64,000 nt of DNA from Lineus longissimus (lineage: Eukaryota; Nemertea; Pilidiophora; Heteronemertea; Lineidae). The DNA is taken from positions 17,863,501 through 17,927,500 of the forward strand of contig NC_088310.1 in assembly GCF_910592395.1 (NCBI RefSeq), read 5' to 3'. Under the pieces are notes generated by a model that ran no database searches, was not told the DNA's origin, and saw nothing but the letters and a program-made list of their open reading frames with translations. Position numbers and translations under genes: made by a program. Every line of letters begins with the position of its first letter. The first letter of the stretch is position 1. This document shows positions 31,501 through 42,455 of the stretch, piece by piece.

Positions 31501-34500
31501 TTATTACTGGAGAATAGAATTGATTGTAATTCCGGAAAGGAAGCGAGATTCAGTGAAGAATTTGGCTTTACATGTAGATTGTTTACATGTAGACTCTTAA
31601 CTAGGTTCGCGAAGTCCTGAGGCAGGAAATACGGATTGTGGATGTTGTATATAACTAGTATGATTGCCAGTCCTCCAATGGCTCATTCTGGACTACCGAA
31701 AAAGAAGCCATACAACCACTTTGATGTTGTGCATAAATGGTCAAAACGTGATGTGACTGCTGTGGTCCGCTGATAATACCGTTGTGAATGACCATCTGTC
31801 AGACTTGCGTATCTTCCGTTTGATTGTCCTGTGCGTCTTGACGTCTGCGTGGTGTTGTGCAGTTGATGTTGTGCAGTTGTCCGTGGATAAACATTGAGTT
31901 CCTTTCTGATACCGATCTCGATGGCCTAGTGGTTAAGGCGTCCACCTCGTGAATGGAAGGTCGAAGGTTCGAGGCCCGCTGGTAACCCTTTCCGATGCGG
32001 CCGGTTGGTTAGCCGCCAGCTAGTTAAATATAGGGTACAAACTGCCTTCTCGCCAGGCGCCTGGCATTAGAGATAGGAGTTTGGAAGTAAAGAGTGTCTC
32101 ATAAGCCAAAAGCTGGCTGGCCCTTTCATTAGGGATGACACAATGATAAACAAACTTTACTTTACAGCCTTGACTTTATGGGCAAGCATAAAAGTCTTGC
32201 GCTCAATTGGCTCTTTCGTCTGCAGTTGTCCATACGTAACTCTGAAGCGTACCTTATCAATGTTCCTGTAATCCTATTTTCAGAGACTCACGACGGTGTA
32301 CAGGATATGGCTTGCGATACCTTCATCAAAATCTCACAGAAATGCAGACGTCACTTTGTCCAGGTGCAGGTCGGTGAAGTGATGCCGTTCATCGAGGAGA
32401 TCTTGAACAGCATGAACACTATCATCTGTGATCTACAACCTCAACAGGTGCACACGTTCTATGAAGCCGTTGGACTTATGATTAGTACGCAGACAGATCA
32501 GACCGGTCAGGCACTTGTTGGTGACAAATGTGATAAGTACATGGCCCTGCCCAACCAAGTATGGGATGACATCATTTTGCAAGCAACTAGGGTAAGTTTT
32601 CCTGATAATATATAGATGGGGTTAAAAAACATTTAAGAAACAAGTAACTAAAGACTGAACAAAAATGGTTTGCTGAAAACTCATAAAGAGATAAAAATAC
32701 ATGTAGTTTTAAAATTAGAGAGAAATCCATTCCCATTTCACATCATTTATTCATCTTGTTATTTTCCAGAATGTATTGGTGCTGAAAGATCCAGAGGCAG
32801 TGAAGCAGTTAGCAAATATCCTAAAGACGAATGTTCGGGCATGCAAAGCTCTTGGCCACCCCTATGTCGTTCAGGTATGTATAGAATAAACAGGACAAAG
32901 ACACTGCATTAGTCTCTCCGTGGAGTATAGCAATGCAAGTTTTCAAATTGACGAAGCAGTTATCAGTCCTCTCCAGGCTGGTGATTCCTGAAGTTCATTA
33001 ACTTGAGCATCAGTTTTCAATCAAATTCAAGTTGTGTGACGAATATGACCCTGTTCCTCAGTGGGTTACCTGGACTCGATAAAAGTGCTGCTAATGGTCC
33101 GAGTGCACTGTCTGCATGGTTTCCCTTTTACAATGTTAATTCACTGTCTTAGTCAATGTTATCTTGTATTCCAGCTTGGCAAAGTCTACTTGGACATGCT
33201 GAATGTTTACAAAGTGATGAGCGAGAATATCAGTGGTGCTATCACTGAGCATGGCGAGAGTGTCACCAAACAGCCACTGATCAGGAGCATGAGGACTGTG
33301 AAAAAGGAGACACTCAAACTGATATCTGGATGGGTCAGCAAGTCCAATGATCCTAAAATGGTGTGTATCATTTATTCTCTCTGTCATCAGACCGAAAACT
33401 GTCTACAGGAGCATGCATCATCGCACTTATTTCGGGCTGCAGTAGTGAAGTGGTTAATTCAATGCTGTTTGCAAGTATCTGAGGAATGGCTGATTGATAT
33501 CTTAGTGTACTCTCTGTTTATCATTTGCTGATGGTCTTTGCAGGTTGCTGAGAACTTTGTGCCACCTCTCTTGGATGCTGTATTACTGGATTACAAGAGA
33601 AATGTGCCTGCTGCTCGAGAACCTGAGGTACTCAGTACCATGGCTACCATTGTCAACAGATTAGAGGTAAGTCCCAGCAAAGGTAATTTAAGGAAAGAAT
33701 GTTACCTTGCTACCGGGGTAGTTGCATAATGTAAGGAAACAAGAATTGAGCAATTTTGAAATCCTGGTGGCATGAGAATGTTACAGTCTTTCACGGTGTT
33801 ATGTTGATTGATAATAGATCTTAGTGCAATGACACAAGCCCCCTCTGGTGTATTCTGTTCTGTTGAAGTAATATCATGTCTTCTTGTTTACAGAATCACA
33901 TTACTGATGTGGTGCCACAGATCTTTGATGCTGTCTTTGAATGTACGCTGGATATGATCAACAAGGACTTCGAAGAATATCCTGAGCACAGAACCAATTT
34001 CTTCTTGTTGCTGCAAGCCGTCAATTCTCATTGTTTCCCCGGTAAGTTTTCATCACATTACGCAGAACCTTGCAACAACTGGCCTGAATTTAACTGGACT
34101 ACAGGACTAGTGCTCTTATAATCTTATACATTTCCACAAAACTATAAGCAAATTCCCTTGTATATCTTTGATGTCAGTCCATCTATGGTTTGGTGTGTCA
34201 TCTTCTCTGTATGAGAACTTCAGAAAAATCTTAGTTGTGACCACAGAGTAGTCTTCTTTACAATTTATTTTGGTTCGTATCAATAGGCATTGTTTGTAGT
34301 TTTGAAAATTGTGATTATCCTATTCTGGTGTGATATCTAGGACACTGCCAATATGTACTTCCTATAATGACCAGCAGTGCTTGATCCTGCAACCACTGAT
34401 TAACGTGTTGGCTGATTGTCTTCTCTTCTATTTCAGCATTCTTGAACATACCTGCGCCACAATTCAAATTAGTGCTGGACTCGATAATCTGGGCATTCAA

Positions 34501-36066
34501 ACATACGATGAGAAATGTGGCAGATACCGGACTAAATATCTTATATGAACTGCTTCAGAACTTCTCTAGGGAGAGCGATGCAAATGCTCAGAATTTCTAC
34601 AAAATATATTATACAGACATTTTGCAGCATATATTCTCAGTGGTAACGGACAGTTCACACACAGCTGGTAAGTGGATTCCTTCTGGGAAAGAACTGACAT
34701 TGCATTTTGTGTTGAAGCAATGGTGGGTAATACATTTCTCCATTGTACCAGATAGTGATTGGGGTCTGCGTTTATTATTGAGATGGTTTGATACTCTCAG
34801 TTGTGCAGCCTTTCAGGTGGAGTTGATGAGTGTAAATATTGTGGAGTCGTGAAGAATAGGTTTCGTTGTATCCTAGAAATGGAGGTCATGTAAACCTTCC
34901 TGTTCATTTGGTTTGCTCATCGTCAGAAAACCTTGGCCAAGATGACGCCACATTTTAAGGTTTTGTGGTGCTTACTTTTGCTCCTGGCTGATCTATTATT
35001 ATACATGTGAATGGTTTCAGGTCTGACGCTGCATGCTTCCATCCTAGCATACATGTTCAGTTTAGTGGAGACCAACAAGGTGACAGTGATCTTGGCCCCC
35101 AATGGTGACACAGCCAATGTACAGTATGTTCAAGAATTCCTTGCCAACCTTCTAAAGACAGCCTTCCCTAACCTCCTCAAGTAAGTAACATGACATGTGT
35201 ATTAAAAATCCAATCAAAGTAAGATCCACTCTCGAGTGGTGTTTCTAATGCTACCACCCACATGATAGAATTTTTCAATGATTTTCGAGAAAACAGGCAT
35301 GGAAATATTAGATGTTCAATTTCTTCAATGAGATCATTTACTTGTCATTTTCATAAAATATGAGATTCAAGTATTTAGTTATTGCAACTTGGTTCCTTTG
35401 TGATTATATGGAGAGTTCTTGTTATTTGCCTCTTAAATATTATTACGACTGAAACACAAGTTTATTGAATGATATGCGGACTGTGGGTAAGACAACATAC
35501 ATTTGTATTATGTTTCATGGAATTGTTAAATGTTTAAATTATTCGGAACTCGTCTTTTTCCAGGACACAAATTGACTTGTTCATCGCAGGCTTATTCAGT
35601 TTCAACCAGAACATTCCTCAGTTCAAGGAGCACCTTCGGGATTTCTTAGTTCAGATCAGGGTGAGTTTACAATCCTGTCTCATAAACTTCTTTATTTTGA
35701 CATATCTTTCTCTTAAAACCTGTCCCAAGATGTTGCCATATCGTGAAGTTCTTTGTCGGGCCAATGCTTTCTCATTTTAGAAGTGATACTTCGTTTGTTT
35801 GTTGCACATATTAAGGGAATCTGGGTAACCCTCTGAAACCAGGTTACATCAATGCCCAATGGCTAAAAAGTTCCTGCTGCCTTTAACTTTATCTTTACTT
35901 GAATGATTTGATTTTCCAGGAGTTCGCTGGTGATGAGCCATCAGATCTGTTCATTGAGGAACGAGAAGCTGCCATCCGACAAGCACAAGAAGAAAAGCTA
36001 AAGATACAAATGTCAGTGCCGGGTATTTTGGGGCCACACGAGATCCCAGAAGAAATGCAGGATTAG
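25513..36066 (+). CDS. XPO1: Exportin-1 (CRM1), nuclear export receptor
   Basis: Twenty-three exons join in phase: to 25549, 25802-25935, 26206-26380, 26602-26708, 27117-27232, 27500-27614, 27895-28014, 28411-28465, 28716-28789, 29248-29406, 29645-29836, 30165-30407, 30771-30848, 31218-31374, 32284-32591, 32770-32874, 33175-33360, 33544-33666, 33894-34041, 34437-34667, 35021-35180, 35564-35660, 35920-36066. Product 1088 residues from the ATG at 25513, or 1068 if the in-frame ATG at 25825 ([14 protein letters not shown]) is used; human is 1071. XPO1 carries leucine-rich NES cargo out of the nucleus with RanGTP; it is a ring of HEAT repeats. Seen: importin-beta N-terminal/CRIME region ([21 protein letters not shown]), acidic loop region near [16 protein letters not shown] groove with [17 protein letters not shown], whose Cys (541 here) equals human Cys528, the leptomycin B target, and C-terminal MSVPGI...HEIPEEMQD. 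Intron 14 holds a SINE. Confidence 0.98.
31915..32167 (+). repeat. tRNA-derived SINE in XPO1 intron 14
   Basis: The head is tRNA-like: TGGCCTAGTGGTTAAGGCG is a good A box and AGGTTCGAGGCCC (31966-31978) a good B box. A ~180-base unrelated body follows, with an A/T-rich simple tail (AAACTTTACTTTAC) just before the resumption of intron sequence. A canonical tRNA acceptor stem cannot be closed, so this is a SINE rather than a tRNA gene. Confidence 0.75.
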
Positions 36067-36412
36067 ATGCTAGAATTCATCTGATTGAGGAGTTGGAACT
36101 CCTAGCCGTTTTGTTGCGGGTGACGTGCATATGGAGAGGTTCTGTTGTGTGCCTCTTAATCATCATTTGGCATCTGAATTCCAAGCCTCTTAGTTTAGGG
36201 CAGCGGACACGTTAGATTCTGATGGGAACAAGTTGCTGATACAAGTGAACCGTGATTATGCTTGTGGCAGAACTTGTTAGAAATAACATTGTCCTGGATG
36301 ATCAGCACTCGACACTGGCATGAAAGAATGTAAGTGGGATTAGCATTATAATTATAATGTATGGGAGATCGGATTCTGTCCCATTTATTTCAGATCTGTA
36401 TATGCAATGTAC

Positions 36413-36418
36413 AATAAA
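36413..36418 (+). terminator. XPO1: Likely XPO1 polyadenylation signal
   Basis: AATAAA (in TACAATAAAACC) about 350 bases after the XPO1 stop, the first good hexamer downstream. Confidence 0.55.
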
Positions 36419-36844
36419 ACCATACTGCCAGATCTAATATATTGGGAGAGTACTTCAGAATCCACGGTACGATGTTGTCAGTCATCCTGATGGTTGATGT
36501 ATTGCCGTTTTCCGTGGAAGGTGTCAAATGTGACCCAGAATCCTTCCTTGGAAAACCCGCAGTTCTCCAATTAAAAAATATTGGTGTGTTGATATGTTAT
36601 TTTTGAGTTGTACAGTAAAACTAATGCATTTATTTTGTACTTTGTCTGTGTATAGTTTCCTTTCTTGCCATGATAGGAATTAACTTGTTCAGTGTTTTGC
36701 AAAGGAGTTTTGCCGTATGATATTCATGGTTGGGTGGCTAATGTCCATGATTATGTGAAAAGTAAGTAGATAATTTAGCCTCTCTGAATTTGAGAGTTCT
36801 TAGGAAAACCAGCCCTAATTGTCAGTATTACCACAAAAAAGTTT

Positions 36845-37097
36845 CAAGGTGGAGCTTGCTTGTACTGTACAAGGTAATTATTACCTCGAATGAGTTTGTG
36901 AGTAGATCTAGCTTGTACTGCACCAAGTAATTATTACCACAAATGAGTTTAATGTAGATCTAGTTTGTACTGTACAAGGTAATTATTACCACAGATGAGT
37001 TTTCGAGTAGATCTAGCTTGTACTGCACCAAGTAATTATTACCACAAATGAGTTTAATGTAGATCTAGCTTGTACTGAACAAGGTAATTATTACCGT
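36845..37097 (+). repeat. ~60-bp tandem array with alternating subtypes
   Basis: Five units share TCTAGCTTGTACTG...AAGTAATTATTACCACAAAT. Units alternate between GTACAAGGTAATTATTACC and GCACCAAGTAATTATTACC, so the array looks like a duplicated ~118-bp dimer. Confidence 0.85.
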
Positions 37098-38030
37098 CAG
37101 CAGGGGATAAGTTTCAAAGTAGCTAATATGTACTGTATATATGTACTGTACTGGGTTCTTTTTGTGAAGATTAATCCAACCATGTGGACATTAGATATTC
37201 AGGATGAGATAATCAGCGTTTCTATGCCTGTTAAGTTTATTGAATAGAGATGTTTGTGATCCATTCATGGATGATTTTTTCCCAGTTGTATATTGGGAGT
37301 TGCTTCTTCAGATACTGTAAACACAGAAATTTTCAAGGCCATTTTATTTCACAGATTCATGGAATTGCAGCTTTGTGGTACTTTAAGTTGAGTATTCTGA
37401 CAACCTTGTAACAGTATATTCAATCAGATGTTCTTTTTGCGGCCACTAATTTTCATGATTATCTGTAAACACGAAAAATAAACGGCACACCAACATTTTT
37501 GGGTTTACAGTATATCACTCCTCGATGAGCATGTGTTCATTTGTGAAATCACAAAAGTGAAGCCAAGTTCAGTAGAGCAGTCCTTTCGTTTTATCCTTCA
37601 ACTCTGGTGAAATATTCAAGCTCTCAAAACTAAATTGATCAAACGTCAAAATATTTCTTTCAATGTCGCCTTGACCAAGAATTATGATACCATTGATTGT
37701 TCATCTGAATAGAATGTTCTATTTTAATACCTCACTCTTACTAGGCTTTGTGACTCTGTGCGTAAATGGCTGCCTTTGTACCGTTGAAAATCCTGCTGAA
37801 CTTGGCTTGGTGTCAATTCAGTTTGAACTGTTGTAAGCCTCTTATGCATGTATTGCAGAGTCATTATATTTGTATTCATACTTGCTGCTTCATTTTATTG
37901 GCTTTCTCTTCAGAGTTTACTTCAAGGCTATCCATTAGGTATGCCTGCAGAATCAGTTACAGACAATTTTTGATGATGCACACCATTTTTAAGTGCAAGG
38001 CAGAGGGGAAAGAAATTGATTACAGTAGAA

Positions 38031-38201
38031 CCTCTCTATTAAGGACACCCTCTGGACTGACAAATGCTGTCCTCGATAGAGGTGTGCTGATTACAGAGAT
38101 CAAATTGAATGGAAACAACCAATTTGGTATCAAAACTCGTGTCCTTAATAGAGAGGTTGTCCTTAATATAGAGGTGTCTGCTAAGAGAGGTTCCACTCTA
38201 T
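38031..38201 (+). repeat. MITE-like repeat family 1, copy D
   Basis: Starts TACAGTAGAACCTCTCTATT and ends AGAGAGGTTCCACTCTA, with the core AAATTGAATGGAAACAACCA. One of the best-preserved copies; intergenic. Confidence 0.85.
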
Positions 38202-40051
38202 ATCATTTTGTGTTCAAACTAAATGTACATGTATGACCTGTTCTTGGTAGATTGTATCTGTAAGGTAGAGTGTGCAAGTTTTCATTTGTCACCTGTTCTA
38301 ATTATTAACATTTGTCATTCAGATAGGTAGTTTGCTTGAAAATTCAACCATGCAGATATAATTCACCTTTTGATTGGAACTCATGAACTGGATTTGAGAT
38401 TACGTGGTTGTTATCTCCAAGTCTCTGGTGGGATTTTTTAAAATGTTACTATAAACAAGGCTGACCAAAACGCTGTCAGGAGAAAAACTACCAGATACTA
38501 ATCCATAACGGCTATCATGTATGTTATCCGGATAAGCTCCAGTAAAAGGTTGTCGCTCCATTGTACAGTAAAGTCTAATTGGTATCATTAGAGCAGTGAG
38601 CTGTAACTAACTGAAAAACCTATTGGAATTGGAATGAAATGATCATTTTCTGATTCAATAGAGTTGTTTTTATTAACCTAGTGAGAAGCTGCATCTGTAA
38701 AATCATCTTTGTTGTGTTGGATAATGTGAATTTATGGTACTGGCAGTTGTCATCAAAGCGATGAACTTGTTTGGACTTTCATGAAGGTGCCACGCTCTTT
38801 TTTGCCGAATGTTGAGTCTGGCAAAGATATGCGAGTCCTTTCAATAGTTTCAGACTAAACAGCTTTTTTGAAATGGGTAATCATGTGAATAGAAACTTGT
38901 AAATGTGTTGTTTTTTTATAGCTTGTGAATTTTATCCATTAGTCTGTTTTCTTGCGTTCAGTCTGTGGTGGGATCTGCATTGTACAAATGTCAATCCGTC
39001 ACTTTGGTGTTCAAAGGACAACTCTCCTGCAGTCCTACCATATAACGCTTTTTGAATTGCTTTGATTTGATGGGTAGAATACATGTGTAACAACAACCTA
39101 AAAGTAGCAATCTTCATAGAATTTCCGGAACTTGATATTTTAGTAAAAATCTTGTGTATGAGCGTGGAATTCTAAACACCGTCAAAATTGGAAAATTCTA
39201 CGATACGAATCAATAGACTGTTAATCCTTATAGCTTCTCCAAACCATTTTTACGGCTACGTGCACACAATTTGAAAAAAATTGTCACAATGCAGAATCAA
39301 TCATCCATTACTAATCATTATATCTGATCAGAGACTTCTAATAAGACACAGTACAAAACCGTGGCAATGTTTTAAAGACTGTCTTTAAGGCGTGTCCGAG
39401 ACCTGTTCTATAAATGGAATGTTATCCAAAACAGCCGCCTTGAAGGAGAAGGTCTGTCATGGTTTTGTCCAGGCTGTTGTTTTCATTATGATTGTTGTAT
39501 GACTGAACCCATGTGTCTTATTGGATATATTTTGTTAGATTGTGTAAATTCATGCACCATTTTTCAAGAAAAAAGGTTCTCAGTCTTATAACCTGTGTTC
39601 TAGCAGGTCATAGTGGTGTCCATTTCAGCAGTAATAAAAGACAACTGAACGAAACCTGTCTTATCTGATTTTCTTTGAGCCATGTGAGGCGAGGTCATCT
39701 TCCTGGCCATATCAATGGCAAGTTTCAGAGATTGGCTGCCTCACTAGAATATAGCAATCGAATTGGATTTATGTATGATGTTGGGTCTCCAAGATCAGGA
39801 CATGGATTATGGAATTCACGGGGCTAGCTAGGAGGTGGGTGGGAGTCAGAATTTTTAGATTAATCCTGAAAATCTAGTCGGATTCCATGATATCGAGAAA
39901 ATTGAAGGATTATTTGATGTATCACTGCCAGTGTGATCCCATCCTGAGAATCCGGTTTTTAGCTCGGCTGACAAAGTCTGTGGAGAGCTTCGAATGGTGT
40001 CCGTCCTTCCATCCATCCATCAGTGGACAAGTTGGGCATTTTGTAACCGTA

Positions 40052-40184
40052 AGGCACCTATTCCATAGAGGTATACGGTATACTACACTATACGCGAACA
40101 ATGGCTTCACAAAGGGTGCATGACCATGAAACTATTGTTCGCGTATAGTATAGTATAGGGTATAGCTCTATGGAATAGGTGCCT
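40052..40184. repeat. Near-perfect 133-bp palindromic MITE
   Basis: The left arm AGGCACCTATTCCATAGAGG pairs with the right arm ...CTCTATGGAATAGGTGCCT, and inner blocks ATACACTATACGCGAACAAT-like and ATTGTTCGCGTATAGTATAG pair around a ~30-base loop. Arms are ~50 bases with very few mismatches, so insertion was probably recent. Confidence 0.85.
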
Positions 40185-41040
40185 AAGACCTAGGCACTTT
40201 TAATCTGGCTGTCGGCTAAAACAACCCAAGATATGCTGCTGACAGAAAATTCAGCACGATTCGATTGAAATTCAGCTCACCAGGGGGCAAAAAGCGTGGA
40301 AAGGTTTGAAGATCAGTGACTGCACCTATATTTAATCAAAGGGTACAAGGAAGGCCTCCTATATTGAGCAACTAACAAGGTCAATGGTGGGGTACACCGA
40401 ACAAGCGCCTGAGCCTGCTACCTCCTAGTTGATCCCATCAAGAGAATCATGTGTGGGAAAATGGCTTGTTGCTGTGCTGAACCAGTTTTGACAATTAAAG
40501 CTAGGCGACAGTGGCGCTGTCTCGCGGCAGAGATAAGAACTGAAATCTTCGTCCAAAACTCTCAGTTCCACATTCTACCGCTAGATAGCATCACAATTAC
40601 CTAAGTCACTTTCCTATGAAATTGAGCATGCCTTCCGACTTTCTTTTAGGCCTTTTGCATGAATAGATTTTTGGTATTGCCAATGACATAAGACACAGGA
40701 TGCAGCCCAGTATTAGCTGTATTTGCGTGTTCTCGTCTTGCAAATAACCTCGACAAATCGACCATTTTTATTCATTTTCTTCGAACAGTTGGTTGTGACA
40801 ATGTCTTTCATGACATGCCCGAGCTGACTGTGTTTGCTATTACAAATGGCGCTTGGTCTTGATTAATTCTCTCCGAGCCCGCCCAGTCAACATTAGAGAC
40901 AGAGTAATGATGTTCTCATCCTGAGGAAACCAGGCATCTCCGGCTTAGTCTCTATATATATGTCGTCCTTTCCGTCATCCTGATCGTCCTTCCTGCGGGC
41001 AACAGCGCAAGCCGGTCCACTGCGTCCGGACTGTAACAAA

Positions 41041-41258
41041 CCCCTGAGACATTTCCAACAGTCCCTCCTTATTGGCATCCTGAGATACAGGTTTTTGATA
41101 CTCCTACCTCGTGTAGAAATATCGAGAGGCGGTTAAATATGTCAGGATGCCCCTGAGACATTTCCAACAGTCCCTCCTCATTGGCATCCTGAGATACAGG
41201 TTTTTGATACTCCTACCTCGTGTACAAATATCGAGAGGCGGTTAAATATGTCAGGATG
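41041..41258 (+). repeat. 109-bp tandem duplication
   Basis: Two almost identical copies run from CCCCTGAGACATTTCCAACA to AAATATGTCAGGATG, differing at two or three positions. Non-coding, upstream of SF3B2. Confidence 0.9.
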
Positions 41259-42455
41259 CCCCATTTACCGAAAAAGAGGGCAAAAACTGCCCCCGATCAT
41301 AGCATTTGAGTGCAGGGTCCGGTCGGAGGAGGTGGCCATGGGGTTTAAGATGGGCAATATGTAGAGTTCGCGCGTTGATGGCTTCAAGGTTCTCCACATT
41401 TCGCTAGCCCATGGTAAGACAGATTTTACACCTGATCCCCGGAATTAAAAATCCGTAAGCTTGGTGTTGGTGCTTATTTCCCTGATCTCGTATAACCATG
41501 GGCGTTGCATCGAAATAAAAAGAAAATCATAAGGCACAAGAGAGAAAAAACAGAATCTCAGGAATGTCTTCTGATCAAGAATGATAACTGTTTCTGCTGG
41601 AAACTTTGCTGGACAGTTTAGAGACTGATATGTTTAGAGGCGTGGATTTGGGGATCCAATTATCAATAATCCGCTATAAGCCACGACAGCATCCTGGATA
41701 ATCCAGAGTCAGTCGTATCCTCCTCCCCTCGCACACTAAGCTCGGTCGATACTGGCGAGTAGCTGTGCTTCAGGATGCCACGATAGTGGCAGACGGGCGA
41801 GATTGAGGAAAATGGACCAAAAATATTTTGACCCCGGCCCCAAACACTGAGATCATGTTCATTACTGTCGAAAATGGATTGGGTCAGGTAAACATTAGGT
41901 GCGAGTGACAATTAGCTTATTCTGTTGGGAAAGGTAATTTTGGTGCTAATATCGTGTGCAAGGGGAGGAGCATGTGACTGATGGAGGATGGGCGGCACTC
42001 AGCTTTGGTCTCAACCTCAGTTTAGCTAGCAAGTATCTATAGAATTTGCTCTCTGAAACACCGCCCGCGCCAAAATTTTAATTTGTGAATAGGACCAAAT
42101 TTAATTGGTGACTACAATTTCTGTTACACTGATCGGTTTTCTGGCTATTCTTTATCTCTGAAAACATAGTCCGCCATTTTATGCCAAATATGCACACTAA
42201 CTTGAAAAGCCCAAATAACCAGAAAGACATGAAAGCTTGTCAAGTTTTTTACCTTTATCTTTTTTCACATACTAATTTCTTTCGTTATACAACCCGAATT
42301 CTTTCAATTATAAGCATATAATGAGAACTATTTCTTTACTGCGGATAACTAGAAAGTGCACAGTCAACACTTTTACAATATTCATACATTCAGTTGTGGC
42401 AGCGTTATAAGGTTTTAGCGATTGCTCGGAGAGTAAAGACGACGCATGTACGAAG

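Larger units (their letters stand above)
36067..42455. other. Intergenic region XPO1 to SF3B2
   Basis: A 6.4-kb stretch with no supported gene. It contains the XPO1 3' UTR, a ~60-bp repeat array (36845-37097), a family 1 MITE (38031-38201), a 133-bp palindromic element (40052-40184) and a 109-bp tandem duplication (41041-41258). The other open frames are short, without splice-site or family support. The SF3B2 promoter should lie in the last few hundred bases; ACGCATGTACGAAGATGGCG precedes the start codon. Confidence 0.6.

Noticed and set aside
31915-31990. Functional tRNA gene
   Set aside because: A and B boxes are present but the acceptor stem does not close and a SINE body and tail follow.
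40893-41078. Minus-strand frame with KDDQDDGKDD
   Set aside because: Overlaps a tandem duplication, no splice sites or family match.
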